Part shown: piece after piece, positions 32,589 to 43,247 of the stretch
How positions within the stretch are numbered: position 1 is the stretch's first letter
Layout: every line of letters begins with the position of its first letter
DNA from: Pseudovirgaria hyperparasitica
Lineage: Eukaryota; Ascomycota; Dothideomycetes; Acrospermales; Acrospermaceae
Assembly (NCBI RefSeq): GCF_010093815.1
Contig: NW_022985557.1
Coordinates: 1,240,001-1,304,000, forward strand
Length of the DNA stretch: 64,000 nucleotides
Direction: 5' to 3'
Notes under the pieces: model-generated
Told to the model about the DNA's origin: nothing
The model's database searches: none
The model's input: only the letters and a program-made list of their open reading frames with translations
Program-made: the position numbers and the translations under genes

Positions 32589-34470
32589 TCAGGAAGGGGC
32601 ATCGGCAAAGGCGTCGTCCAAAGTGTAGTTTCCATCGAGGCTGAAATCAAGCCCGTTCTGGCCACCTGTATCCGGTACCAGTGGGACGCCGTCGTGACCA
32701 CCGTGAGTAAGGCATCCGACGCACTCGCATCCATCGCCACACTGGCATGTACCGGTCGGGTCGTCGCAGCCTGGGAGTTCAAGCGACTGGAGGAAGAAGG
32801 ACGATGGAGATAGCGTTGGACTGTTGGCACCAGCAGTAGGTGATGCTTCCTGGCTTCTATCGTTCTCCACATATTCGGCGCAGGAGTTGGACCGGCTCAT
32901 ATTCTGGTGGGTAGGGGTGGTAGAGCACCTGAATTCGGTATCGGGTGTCGATCTTCCATTCATCTTCAAGGGTGTCGGAGCTTGGTTGAAATTGAAATTC
33001 TCAAACTCGGCCGCAGGGGTAGTCTGAACAGATGAGTGAGACGGGTTCATCTGCCAGGTATGAGGAGGTTGGGAGGAATATGCAGGTCCGGGATGCATGT
33101 CAGGAGGTGCATACTGAGGCATGATAAGCTGTGGCACAGCATTACCATTGGACGGTACTGGACGGTGGTAGGGGAAGTGCCCATTTGGTGGGCCAGAAGA
33201 CATGTAGTGATTCGCTATGTGGTATGGCGGAGGCCGCGCCATGCCCGGAGGTCCCAGGAATTGGCTATAATATCGAATGTACTCTCTCGTAGTATCGTTC
33301 CGGGGATGTGATGCACATCCCAGACAGGCGCATGAATCACCGCAGTTGCAGTTGTGGCCTATGGAGCCATCACCATTGGTAGGGTTGTTATGGACGGGCG
33401 GAAATTGCATTTGATATGGGAAGTATGTCTGATATGGCATCGTTGGCATGTATCCAGATGAGTTCATGACAGGACCATTACCATGTGGAGGATAAGCCAT
33501 GTAGGGCGAGTGTGTAGGTGGTGGAGCAGTCGGTATGCCGTTAGGATGTTGGTGGAACGGAGAATAAGGGGGGTAGATGGTGTTTATGACGTGCGGGACG
33601 GGCTGAGCTGCTCCATTCGACGTGAGGGGTGGCGGCTTCTTGGGTCCAGAGCAACAGGACTTTTGCGGAGGTTCCGCATCTATTTCGTTACCAGCTCCAC
33701 GGCAACAAGACGCTGTTGTGCTGGCAGTATTTGGCGTAGTAGTGTCCTCTTTTGTTGTTGTCACGGCTGTGGATCCTGTGCAACATGACTTCTGTGGCGC
33801 AGAGGTATCATTCGCCCCTTTCGTCTCCGTTTTGATATCGGACTGTGAGTCGATATCGATCGAGTGGCTACTGCTGGGGGGTGAAGAGGCATTATTGCTC
33901 CTCTCGGATGCTGAAAAGGTTACGGATGCTGTCTCACTAGGTGGATTGCTCTCGCCGTTGAATAAGCCGTCTTCGGTGAGAACAGGCTGGTCTTTAAGAG
34001 CTCTGGCTACAGCAGCAGGGGTGACAGAAGTCGAAGCTCGCTTTTGGCGAGGTTTCTGAACCCTATGTGACGCATTTCCAGTGGTATTGGCAGACGCACT
34101 GACGGGGGTAGTACCATTTGAACAGTTGCAATCGGATTCTATAGCACAGTCAGCGCGTAGGGGTTATAAAGTACATGCACTTACTCTTGGGGACGGTATA
34201 GTTGACAAGCACTCTCTCGCAGCTACAAGAGCCTGGCGGATGAGGGCAACTACTCAACGGGCGACCAGGCTTGCGGACTTCGAGCAAGACGCGATCCTTG
34301 TGGTCGCACTTTGAAGAACGATGACCACGGATGCATGGACCGCTAGGAGCAGGGTCAGTGGGATAAGGTCCAACAAGGCTGGAATGACAGGAGGGCCAAG
34401 TAAATAGGTATCGGGAAGTAGCTCACCAGGCAACCTTTTTCTTCTCGCCGTTAAGGTCAATCCACGGCAT
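32589..34470 (-). CDS. MAC1: Copper-fist transcription factor with two MAC1-type Cys repeats
   Basis: Three exons, 34470-34427, 34342-34185 and 34138-32589 (introns of 84 and 46 bp), give 583 residues. Residues 1-68 form the copper fist: the start MPWIDLNGEKKKVACGPCIR, then the zinc ligands in CxxC, SSKCDHKDR and the CSCERV stretch, plus the RGH/KPGRP minor-groove region. The rest is Pro/Asn-rich, with two C-x-C-x4-C-x-C-x2-C repeats (CNCGDSCACLGC near residue 330, CQCGDGCECVGC near 535). Those repeats are the copper-sensing hallmark of Mac1/Cuf1, nuclear activators of high-affinity copper uptake that are silenced when copper binds. Three extra SCCxG motifs lie between. The fist plus paired repeats favour the copper-starvation regulator over an Ace1-type detoxification factor. 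Confidence 0.9.
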
Positions 34471-36057
34471 AATGAAGTAGAGGCAGGTAACAGATTGAGA
34501 GAATTCGCGGGTAGTAGAGTGATCGGGCTGTCAGGGCCCATTGAGCGAAAGCAGAAGTGACAGACAGCCAAGAATAGAAAAAGCGGCGAGGCGAGAGCAG
34601 AGCAACCAGGAATCCCGGGCGCAAAGGTCCGGGCGCGCAGAAGAGCGAGTGTAGTGAGAGGATGGTAATAGTCGGGAGGAAGAGATGGTTAGATCTGGAG
34701 AAGTGGTTCGAGGTTCGCAGTAGGCCGAAGTAACAGATCGAATCAGGACGGAGGTGGAGACGCAGGGGAACGAGGTTGCAGTATGAGCATAATAGAGCAG
34801 ATTCCCAAGTATCTCTCACAACAGGGCAGAGGCAGGGCGGAGGTAGAGGCAAAGAGGTAGTAGAGATGAGATGAGATGAAGCGGAGTGGACAGGTTCATA
34901 AAGACAACATCAACAACAACAGCATCAGCATCAGCATCTGCAGTGAACCCCGCTGTTGTCTTGAAGTCCTTCCCTTTGTGCAATGGCAATGGGGCCAGTG
35001 CGGGGGACGAAGACGAAGACGAAGACGAAGTTCGACGGGCGACCAGGCAGACGAGAGGCCCTGGACAGGGTCGAGAAGGGTAAGGTGAGTGAGTGAATGT
35101 CAAGGTTCGGGGTGGTGTGTTTTGTGCCAAAGACCCTGGGCAGCAGTCGGCGGATAGATGTTTCACAGCGTTTCGAGCGTGGCAAGGGGCCTCCCACGTG
35201 CTTCCAGCGTCATGCCAAGCGCGGAGACAGACGACGATGGTAATTCGGGGAGCTGGAGCTGCGGTCGTAAAAGTGTGAGAGAGTTATAGAGGTGAAAGTG
35301 AGTAGAGTGAGGTGTGAAGTGAGGGAGTAAGTGAGTAGAGTGTAGAGAGTAAAGTGTGGAATGTAATTGGAAGTCAGTCAGACCCGCCCGATGTGTGTGG
35401 AAGTCACGCCGCCCCGCGTGGGATACAAACAAGACATGCTAGGCCTGAAGAGGAAATTAAACTTGCTCAACCTCCGCCGTTTCGCTCCGGGACCCTGCTT
35501 TTGCTGACATTCCTGACATTCCTTGCCAGACTGCTCAGGCTCTCAGGCTCTCAGGCTGTCAGGCTTATAAGGCAATCAAGCCGTCAGGCAGCCTCTCAGG
35601 CAAACACGGTATATATCAATGTTTAGGTACTGTCCACTATACATACACTCATGTATATGATATATCAGTAGCCTTACTACTACCATTACGTTACACCGCA
35701 GCACTTAAGTCCCTATATGTAATTATACATGCGAATAAACCCACGTTCTGGATCTTATATACTATGTGTCCTGTGTGTTGTGTCAACAGCCAAGCCTCAT
35801 GGCAGAATCCCGCCGTAGCGTGGCGTGGCGCAGTGTGGCGCAATGTGGCGTCGACATCACCTAACCTCCGAAGCTCATCATTGGTCAGCGTCGACCTTTT
35901 TGGCCTTAATAGCTGCCTCACATCCCACTACGCCCATCACCAATCACACACTATTTATCGCTTTACCTCATACACCAATTATTGATATCCTTCCAAGTTC
36001 TAGTATTGGTAGTGACCACACGTCGTTGCATCTCCACCCCTGTATCACCATACTGCC
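34471..36057. other. Divergent promoter region between MAC1-type gene and EFM7
   Basis: This 1.6-kb stretch lies between two divergent start codons. It contains GA-rich leader sequence next to the copper regulator, a GAAGAC run near 35010, the tandem CTCAGGCT units listed separately, and an AT-rich patch at 35600-35760. The open frames are short and carry no family signal. Confidence 0.6.
35504..35565. repeat. Two tandem arrays: CTGACATTC x2 and CTCAGGCT x4
   Basis: CTGACATTC occurs twice head to tail at 35504-35521. CTCAGGCT occurs three times plus GTCAGGCT once at 35534-35565, with two further TCAGGC copies by 35600. The cluster is about 500 bp upstream of EFM7 and 1.1 kb from the copper-regulator start. 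Confidence 0.85.
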
Positions 36058-37010
36058 ATGTCTTTCGACGATTCCGACCATGATGACTTCAATCTCTTCC
36101 AAGATCCGAAAGATTTTTACAAGCCTGAGCCTGACCCCACATCTGCTTCCCACACCCAGTTGGATGGCAATGTCATTACTGTCCGTCTCGTAGGGCACAA
36201 TCCGCTATGGGTCAGCTTATGATACTTCTTTCATCCTCTCTCCCATTCACCTTCAACCCAACTATGCTCAATCCCAATCTAACGCTGCCAGGGCCATCTT
36301 CTCTGGAATGCTGGTCGAACCATCTCCCTGTACATCGAGGAGCACGCCAAAGACTTGATCTCCAATCGCTCTGTCCTAGAGTTCGGCGCTGCAAGCGGTC
36401 TGCCAAGTCTCGTCTGCATTCTACACGGCGCTTCCCATGTTGTCGTGACAGACTATCCCGATCCGGATCTGATTGAGAATATACAGAACAACATTCATCA
36501 ATCCGTTCCTGACAGCCTGCGTTCAAGGATATCAGCAGAGGTCTGTTCCGCCATTGTGTAACTAGCCTGTTCAGTCTGACCTGTTCAGGGCTATTTGTGG
36601 GGAAACGATACCGAAAACATCCTCTCACACCTCCCCATAACCACCACAGAACCTGGCTTTGACGTGTTGATTCTCGCTGATCTCCTGTTTAACCATTCCG
36701 AGCATGCGAAGCTACTCAAATCCGTACAGCAGACCCTTAAGAGGACTGCCAGTGCCACCGCACTTGTGTTCTTCACTCCCTATCGACCATGGCTCCTGGA
36801 GAAAGACCTGGCCTTCTTTGATCTTGCTAGAGAAGGCGGCTTCAGCGTCGAGAAGATCCTCGAGAAGGTCATGGATAAAGTCATGTTTGACGAGGATCCT
36901 GGTGTATGTCAGCCTCTCGTTTGCATCGTCTGTCTGTACTAACACAAGACCAGGATGAATTGCTGCGTCGAACAGTCTATGGCTACTCACTAACCTGGAA
37001 ACATCTTTGA
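36058..37010 (+). CDS. EFM7: Protein N-terminal/lysine methyltransferase EFM7 (NNT1 family)
   Basis: S-adenosylmethionine-dependent methyltransferase of the seven-beta-strand class; yeast Efm7 methylates the N-terminal Gly and Lys-3 of translation elongation factor 1A in the cytosol. Exons 36058-36210, 36292-36540, 36589-36903 and 36954-37010, all phase 0, give 257 residues, the normal size. The LVGHNPLWGHLLWNAGR stretch is the family fingerprint, VLEFGAASGLPSLV is the SAM-binding motif I, DYPDPDLIENI is post-I, and DVLILADLLFNHSEH is the post-II motif. The fourth exon supplies only the last 18 residues (DELLRRTVYGYSLTWKHL). EFM7 is divergent from the copper regulator and converges on the SDR gene, 269 bp away. 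Confidence 0.9.
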
Positions 37011-37279
37011 ACCGGTGACTGTCGCCTAACATAACATGATGATGGGTAAGATGACACATCAGGCCAGTGTCTAGACCAAGTCCTCATCGGATTGTCTCAA
37101 GGAGAAAACACTCGTGCCGCACGGAGCATCAGTCCCTGGAGCACGTTCATAGCGACTTTAATTTGCAGAGAGTCATGTATTTATGCCTCCGGCGATCACG
37201 CCCGCTCCGAGGACGCACTTCACACCATCGGCCAAGCACGCCAAGATATATGCTTCACAGTCCAGCTGTTTAACATGCA

Positions 37280-38185
37280 CTACTGAACTGTATACCCACC
37301 GTCGATTGCGAGAGGAACGCCCGTAATCCACCGTGCATCACTACTCGCCAGGAATACTGCTGCTCGTGCCACGTCTTCGGGATTCCCCATGCCTCCAAGT
37401 GGATGCGCCGCGCTGATAGATGCCAGGATCTCGGGCTCGCTTTGGAGGTTCTGGGTCATCGCCGTTTTCAAGACTGTGTTCAATCAAATTTGACATCCAC
37501 GTGTAATTCACAAATAGGAGTTAGACGTACAACCAGGACACAACGCATTGCAATGAATCCGCTCTGGGCCATAGTCCAGCGCGATCTGTTTTGTCAACTG
37601 CACCACGGCTCCCTTAGACGCACAGTACGATGGAGTGCCAAGATAGCCGACCAGGCCCTGAATAGACGCTGTATTGACAATGTAGTAGTCGTCCGAGCGC
37701 GGCTGTAAGAGCATCTGCCGAACGGCGTACTTGCAGCCTAGAAAGACGCCTTTTGCATTGATCGCCATCGTTCTATCATAGTCGTCCTCGGATGTCTCGT
37801 GCACTCTCATCACGCGAGTATGCGTCGACTCGACAGTGATCCCGGCGTTATTACACATGAAATCCAGCCGTCCGTACACCTTGACACACTCGACCACGGC
37901 AGCCTCGACATCGCCAGCAACAGTCATGTCTGCACGCACAAAGATGTGAGGCTTGCCCGAGGAAGACGCCGGCAGCGACTCATGTGTGGGAATTCCCGTC
38001 GTGATGCGGTTATGGTAGGAATCTGCTTTGCCAGTCTCTGGGTCGATGGCATTGCGCAAGCCTGGATACAGATCAACACAGCAGACCTGCGCGCCTTCTG
38101 TAGCGAATGCTGTGGCGATAGCACGTCCCAGACCGCTGGACGAGCCCGTCACGATGGCAACTTTACCTTGGAGGCGTTTGGCCAT
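37280..38185 (-). CDS. Short-chain dehydrogenase/reductase (classical SDR)
   Basis: NAD(P)(H)-dependent oxidoreductase of unknown substrate. Exons 38185-37531 and 37473-37280, with a 57-bp intron (GTACGT donor), give 282 residues. Visible marks are the cofactor motif TGSSSGLG (TGxxxGxG), NNAG, the catalytic Ser in NTASIQG, YxxxK as YCASKGAVVQLTK, and the LCPGF..TAM loop, followed by a typical C-terminal GVPLAIDGGYTVQ. The Asp at the end of strand 2 (CVDLYPG) suggests NAD preference. A longer than usual insertion follows that strand (NAIDPETGKADSYHN). The gene is divergent from the 7-TM protein at 39847. Confidence 0.88.
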
Positions 38186-39846
38186 CTTTTCGTCCTGATA
38201 AGTGGTTGGTGAGTCTTGGTGAGGTTAAGTTGTGTAGTGTTGTGGTACCGACGCCGTGTCTCATTATCCATGTATTATGCGAGGTGGGCTGTGCACGAGG
38301 ATTGGTCAACTGTTTTCCCGACCTCCCTGCCGAAGAGGGGCCTTCCCTGGCAATAACTAGAGGTACAAACTGTAATGCCTCTCACTGTCATCACATTCAT
38401 CACCACTTGCACATTACATTTCATGCAGACCCATCACCGACGCTCCATTACAACCCTGGATCTTCCCTGGTCCCCTCCTGGACTGGACATGACACGCGGG
38501 TCAGCCCGCTTGTCTTGATGCGCCAACACGTTTCGGGGACTGTCTCAGATCGCAAGTACTATTATGTACAGTAATTAGCTTCATTAAGCATGGACATCGC
38601 CACAAGTGTCGGCGGAAGATCTCTGTATCGCGTATTGTGGCTTACAGAGCTAATCGCTTTAGTACAATGACTAGACATAGTTCAGCTATCCACTTTCCTG
38701 AAGACGCCGTGGTTCGAAAAGCATTTCAGACTTCATCCATCATCAAGCGTGCCTGGTGGGCTCGCTACGGTCAAGACTTCTGACTCGCTGGGTCTCACAC
38801 GACGGCAGGTTCTTCCTTGTCGCCATCCTGGAAGTTTATTCTGCAGATGCTTCATGCAAGAACGCAACCAAGCGCCCCAGTTCTCCCAGCCCAGTGGGTG
38901 CAGGTGACCAGGGATTTGGAGTGGGAACCGGAGTATCCACGCATCGAATCTCTGCTGTTGAAGAATTCTTCATTTACCAATAATCTGTTGGCAACCTCTT
39001 GTTGCTTTGCTGCTAATGTACCAGTGCCAAGGAGATCTAAGGCTATCAGTCGCATAGGCAAACCGCGAGCTGTTCTTACTGTTACTGTATGGACCTGTGG
39101 TAATCACATATCCTCGTACACACATTCATGGTTCATGTCTATCACGGAAAAGATCTTCGAACTGTCGAGCGGCTGTTCTTCCAAAACAAGACTCACAACA
39201 AGACCCACTATGTCCCGAACTGATACCGCTCCGCTCCGAGCCGAGTACGCCATTGGTACCCATCATGCCGGCTCTGCTCACTACGAAGGTTGCCTTGCTG
39301 ACTCGGGCATACCGTCCGGGAAGGACAAGGCTCAGCTCGGCTGCCAGCTTGTGGCCTTTCGGGTCATGCAGTTCTTTACTTTGGCTGGACGACTCTCCGT
39401 GCCATCTTTCCTACCCATTGTTTCATATCCAGAAAAGCCAACAGTCGCCGAGCTGTAGCATGTGGCCATCCACAGTCCATGGGCTCCCGCATTATTTTCT
39501 GCATTTCTCCCACGGCCCTCGGGCCTCCGCGTGGTCGGTAACCCCATGCCGGGACACGAGACTGGCTGACTTGTGGGGAAGATGGCGAATATTACCCAAT
39601 GTACCCATATGTGGATGACATGGTATGGGCTTCCATATCTAGCCAAGTCCAGGGCTCTCGAAACCTTGGAACTTCCGAGATTCAACCCTTTATCAATTTG
39701 GTTAACAGGCCGTATCCCTCTTGAAGTCCGAGTCCGCACATAGCCTGGCATCTTTTCATCCTTCAGTCAAAGTGATCTCCCACTAGTTCGTCTTCTATGT
39801 GCGCTGACAGGGGACTACCACGAACGTGTCTCGTAACGACACCATC
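38186..39846. other. Divergent promoter region between SDR and rhodopsin-like gene
   Basis: This 1.66-kb stretch includes an unsupported 213-codon frame (38817-39458) that lacks an ATG start where it opens and resembles no family I know. No repeat of note. Confidence 0.5.
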
Positions 39847-41238
39847 ATGGAGAACCAACCAAAAGAGAACCACAGCCAGCCGGTTCTTGCTATTGCCATC
39901 TTTTTCCTTACACTATCATCATTGTGCGTCGGCTTGAGGGTTTATGTTCGAAGTCGCCTGCTCAAGTATGTTTGGATACCTTCACTCTTCCAGTTTCACT
40001 GCAACTAATAGTATGAAGGAGTTTCGGTCTTGATGACTGGACGATGGTTCTGACCCAGGTACGCACATGCTGATGGCAAATCATAAAACTGGAACTAATT
40101 CGACTTAGCTTCTCTTCACAATGTACATCGCATGCCAGATAGGAGGAGTAAGATATGGAACGGGACGACACCACGCGGATCTTCCTAGAGAAGATGCAGT
40201 GGCAGCGCTGCGGGTATGGATAGCCTCCGTATGTTGAGTCAATGAGGCGTGCTGACTGTTGACAGTATTGGTATTTCTGTGAAGTGTTTTACATATTGAC
40301 CAGCGTATTCTTGAAGATTTCCATCGGTATCTTCTTGTTGCGCATTGCTGCGAGCAAGATTCACGTATGGATTGTGCGGCTTGTCATGGCTTCTACATCG
40401 CTCTTCGGGGCCATGTATGTCTTCCTGATTATCTTCCAATGCAAACCTATCAGTCAATTCTGGAACGTCAATCCAGGTGGACCTGGGTGCTTGAATACTA
40501 ATGTAATCATTGCGTGTACCTATACTGCTGGGGCATTGAACGCAACCGCTGACTGGACTTTCGGCATCTTGCCATTCTTCATTGTATGGGACTTGAAGAT
40601 GACGAATAAAGCCAAAGGTCTAGTGGCTGGAATCCTGGCATTTGCCGCCATGTACGTGGACACCCCTTTTTCTACTAGATCATCGACTTTGCTAACGACG
40701 CTCGCAATATAGTGGCAGTACCGGGACAGTCATCCGGATTCCCTACGTCAAAGGTCTTAAGCAGACAGATGATTTCCTATATACAACGTTGGGCATAGCC
40801 ATCTGGTCAACGGTTGAGCCTGGTATCGGAATAGCCGCCGGTTGCATCGCCACATTCAGGCCCCTAATGAGGAACTTCCTCTGGCGAATTGGCGTGGGTT
40901 CCATGCCAGCATCCTCCGGCATGAGCTACGGAAAACACACTCACTCCCGTCGAGCCCCGAGCCGCAACCTTGACGAGCTAGAACTCCACCGAGGCGTCCA
41001 GACGATGATCACTGGCAACGACCAGAAGTACAAGCACAACAGCGGCTGGAACAAGGGCGGCAGCAGCAGCCGAGAAAGCGACGAGATTGAGGTCTTGAAA
41101 GATGGTATCAGCAAGCACGTTGTGGTGGAGTATGAGGAGAGCAGGCTGGCGCGCACCCCAAGAGGCAAGGACTATACCGACGTGCATAGTATCGAGGGGA
41201 GCTCGACTGATGGTACGCATGTCCTGGGTAGGTATTAG
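39847..41238 (+). CDS. Fungal rhodopsin-like (SAT4/PTH11-related) 7-TM membrane protein
   Basis: Five exons, 39847-39965, 40019-40058, 40109-40213, 40266-40651 and 40713-41238, give 391 residues. I start at the ATG of MENQPKENHS because the frame upstream has no ATG. Seven hydrophobic segments are visible, beginning with VLAIAIFFLTLSSLCVGLRVYVRSRLL. The family's usual words are present: GLDDWTMVLTQ after helix 1, FLKISIGIFLLRI, the Cys pair in FQCKPISQFWN and GCLN, NATADWTFGILPFFIVWDL, and GIAIWSTVEPGIGI. A polar cytosolic tail of about 110 residues follows. Some relatives (Pth11) sense host surfaces, but most have no known ligand. A similar protein is encoded at 52924-54709. Confidence 0.87.
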
Positions 41239-41879
41239 AATTCCGAGTAACTTTTGCTAGGCCCTGAACCTGCCGATCCACACAAGGGTCCTTATTATAA
41301 TAATGTGACGTTTTAAGAGCAGTCAAAATGTGTAATATATCGCGTATCGTGTTTTTTACCCGGCGTCGATTGGCAAGTCGAGGACGATCGATCCACCAAT
41401 TGGCGTTTGAAGCATGGAGCCTTGATTGAAGCCCAAAAGTGGTATACCAGATACCTTTTACTTCTTTTATTGTATGTACATACGAAATTCTACTGCAGTT
41501 TTAGGATCATGTGAAAATTAGTATACTGTTATGTATATGTCGAATCATGAGCGACGGTATGCGTTCATTGAACACTTGCAACGATAGAAGATGAGTTGAT
41601 AGACTCTGTAAACAACAACTTCATCGCTTAAGATGCACACCAAAATCAGTCAAACATATCATGCTGTGTATCTATCTACTGGTTGTACATCGGCCCGCCA
41701 AAGCCGCTACTACCCGCCATCTGTGAATTGCCGAGGCGTTTCTCCCCGCCACTATAGCTCTCACGATCGTCCAGCTCTCTCTCTCTCTCTCCGTCTAATA
41801 GAGCTACGAAACATGTAACTTAACTAGGCTCTGGAAGTCGTAATATCTACATCCTTCAACTCTGTCTCCTGTTCTCGCC
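41239..41879. other. Intergenic: 7-TM gene 3' flank and thiolase promoter
   Basis: This 641-bp spacer separates plus-strand genes. It is AT-rich at its start and has a short CT run near 41780, in the probable leader of the thiolase. Confidence 0.6.
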
Positions 41880-43247
41880 ATGGCTTCCTCCGCTCTTCGT
41901 ACATCAGCATTGCGGACAATGGCTCGTCCCCAGCAACGTCTGGCCTCCATCCAACGGCACTTCAGCACAAGCCGGCCGGTCCAGCAAGAGATTCGCGATG
42001 CCTATATCATAAGCGGTTCAAGAACGCCGACGGGAGTGGTATGGACTCTCCATTCATCCTCTCGAATCCCAATCAACTAATATATCACCTCTGTCCAGTT
42101 CAACGGCGCCTTCACAACCGTCTCCGCACCCCAACTCGGCGCCGAAGCCATCAAGTCCGCCCTCGCAAAGTCCACCGTTCCCGTCTCCAAAATCGACCAC
42201 GTCTACATGGGCAACGTGCTCCAGGCCGGAGTCGGCCAGGCCCCGGCCCGTCAAGCAGCCATCTTCGCCGGCATCCCCACCTCCGTCGAGGCCACCACCA
42301 TCAACAAAGTCTGCGCCTCCGGCCTGAAGGCCGTCACCCTGGCCGCCGGCCAGATCCAGCTCGGCGAAAGCGAGGCGCTGATCGCAGGCGGCATGGAAAG
42401 CATGACACGCACCCCCTACTACCTGCCCCGCGCATCCCTCCAGCCCGCATTCGGGGAGCAGAAGCTCGCCGACGGCCTCGTTGCCGACGGCCTCTGGGAC
42501 GTCTACAACCAGATCCACATGGGCAACTGCGCCGAGAACACGGCCAAGAAGCACGGCATCATACGCCAGGACCAGGACGACTTTGCCATCCTGACATACA
42601 AGCGCGCGCAAGCAGCCTGGCAAGACGGCCTGTTCGCCGACGAGGTCGTGCCCGTGACGGTCAAGAGTAAGAAAGGCGACACGATCGTCCGCGAGGACGA
42701 GCAGTACACCAAAATCAAGCTGGACAAGCTGCCCACGCTCAAGCCCGTGTTCGACCGCAGCGACAAGGGCAGCATCACGGCCGCGAACAGCTCCCCGCTC
42801 AGCGACGGCGCGTCCGCGCTGGTCCTGGGCAGCAAGGATGTCGCGCGCGAGCACGGCAAGGAGTCGCGCGTGCTGGCGCGTGTCGTGTCATACGCAGATG
42901 CATCCGTCGACCCGATCGACTTCCCCGTCGCGCCGGCAAAGGTGGTCCCGATCGTGCTCGACAAGGCCGGGCTGAAGATTGAAGACATTGCAGTCTGGGA
43001 GTTCAACGAGGCGTTTGCGGCGGTCATCAAGGCCAACGGCAAGATCTTGGGTATTGGCGACGACAAGGTGAATCCGAGGGGCGGGGCCATTGCGCTGGGC
43101 CATGCGCTGGGCAGCTCCGGGAGCAGGATCTTGGTTACGTTGCTGCATCAGCTGGAGATTGGGCAGTATGGCGTTGCGGCTATTTGCAATGGTGGTGGAG
43201 CGGCGACTGGCTGCGTTGTGCAGAGGATTGCACATTCGGATTTGTAG
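41880..43247 (+). CDS. ERG10: Acetyl-CoA C-acetyltransferase (thiolase II), probably mitochondrial
   Basis: Joins two acetyl-CoA to acetoacetyl-CoA, or runs the reverse in ketone and isoleucine breakdown. Exons 41880-42038 and 42099-43247, with a 60-bp intron, give 435 residues. About 35 N-terminal residues are rich in R, S and A and free of acids ([20 protein letters not shown]), a mitochondrial presequence, so this is more likely the organellar than the cytosolic ergosterol enzyme. The nucleophilic Cys in [11 protein letters not shown], the NEAFAAV loop, [14 protein letters not shown] with the catalytic His, and the second Cys in CNGGGAATG are all intact. Codons strongly favour C or G in third position, as expected for a highly expressed gene. 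Confidence 0.93.

Noticed and set aside
38817-39458. 213-codon plus-strand open frame in the SDR/7-TM spacer
   Set aside because: It does not open with ATG, has no recognisable domain and an irregular composition; no splice partners were found. Kept as unsupported.
42054-42854. 266-codon minus-strand frame opposite the thiolase
   Set aside because: Antisense shadow produced by strong C/G third-position codon bias of the thiolase gene.
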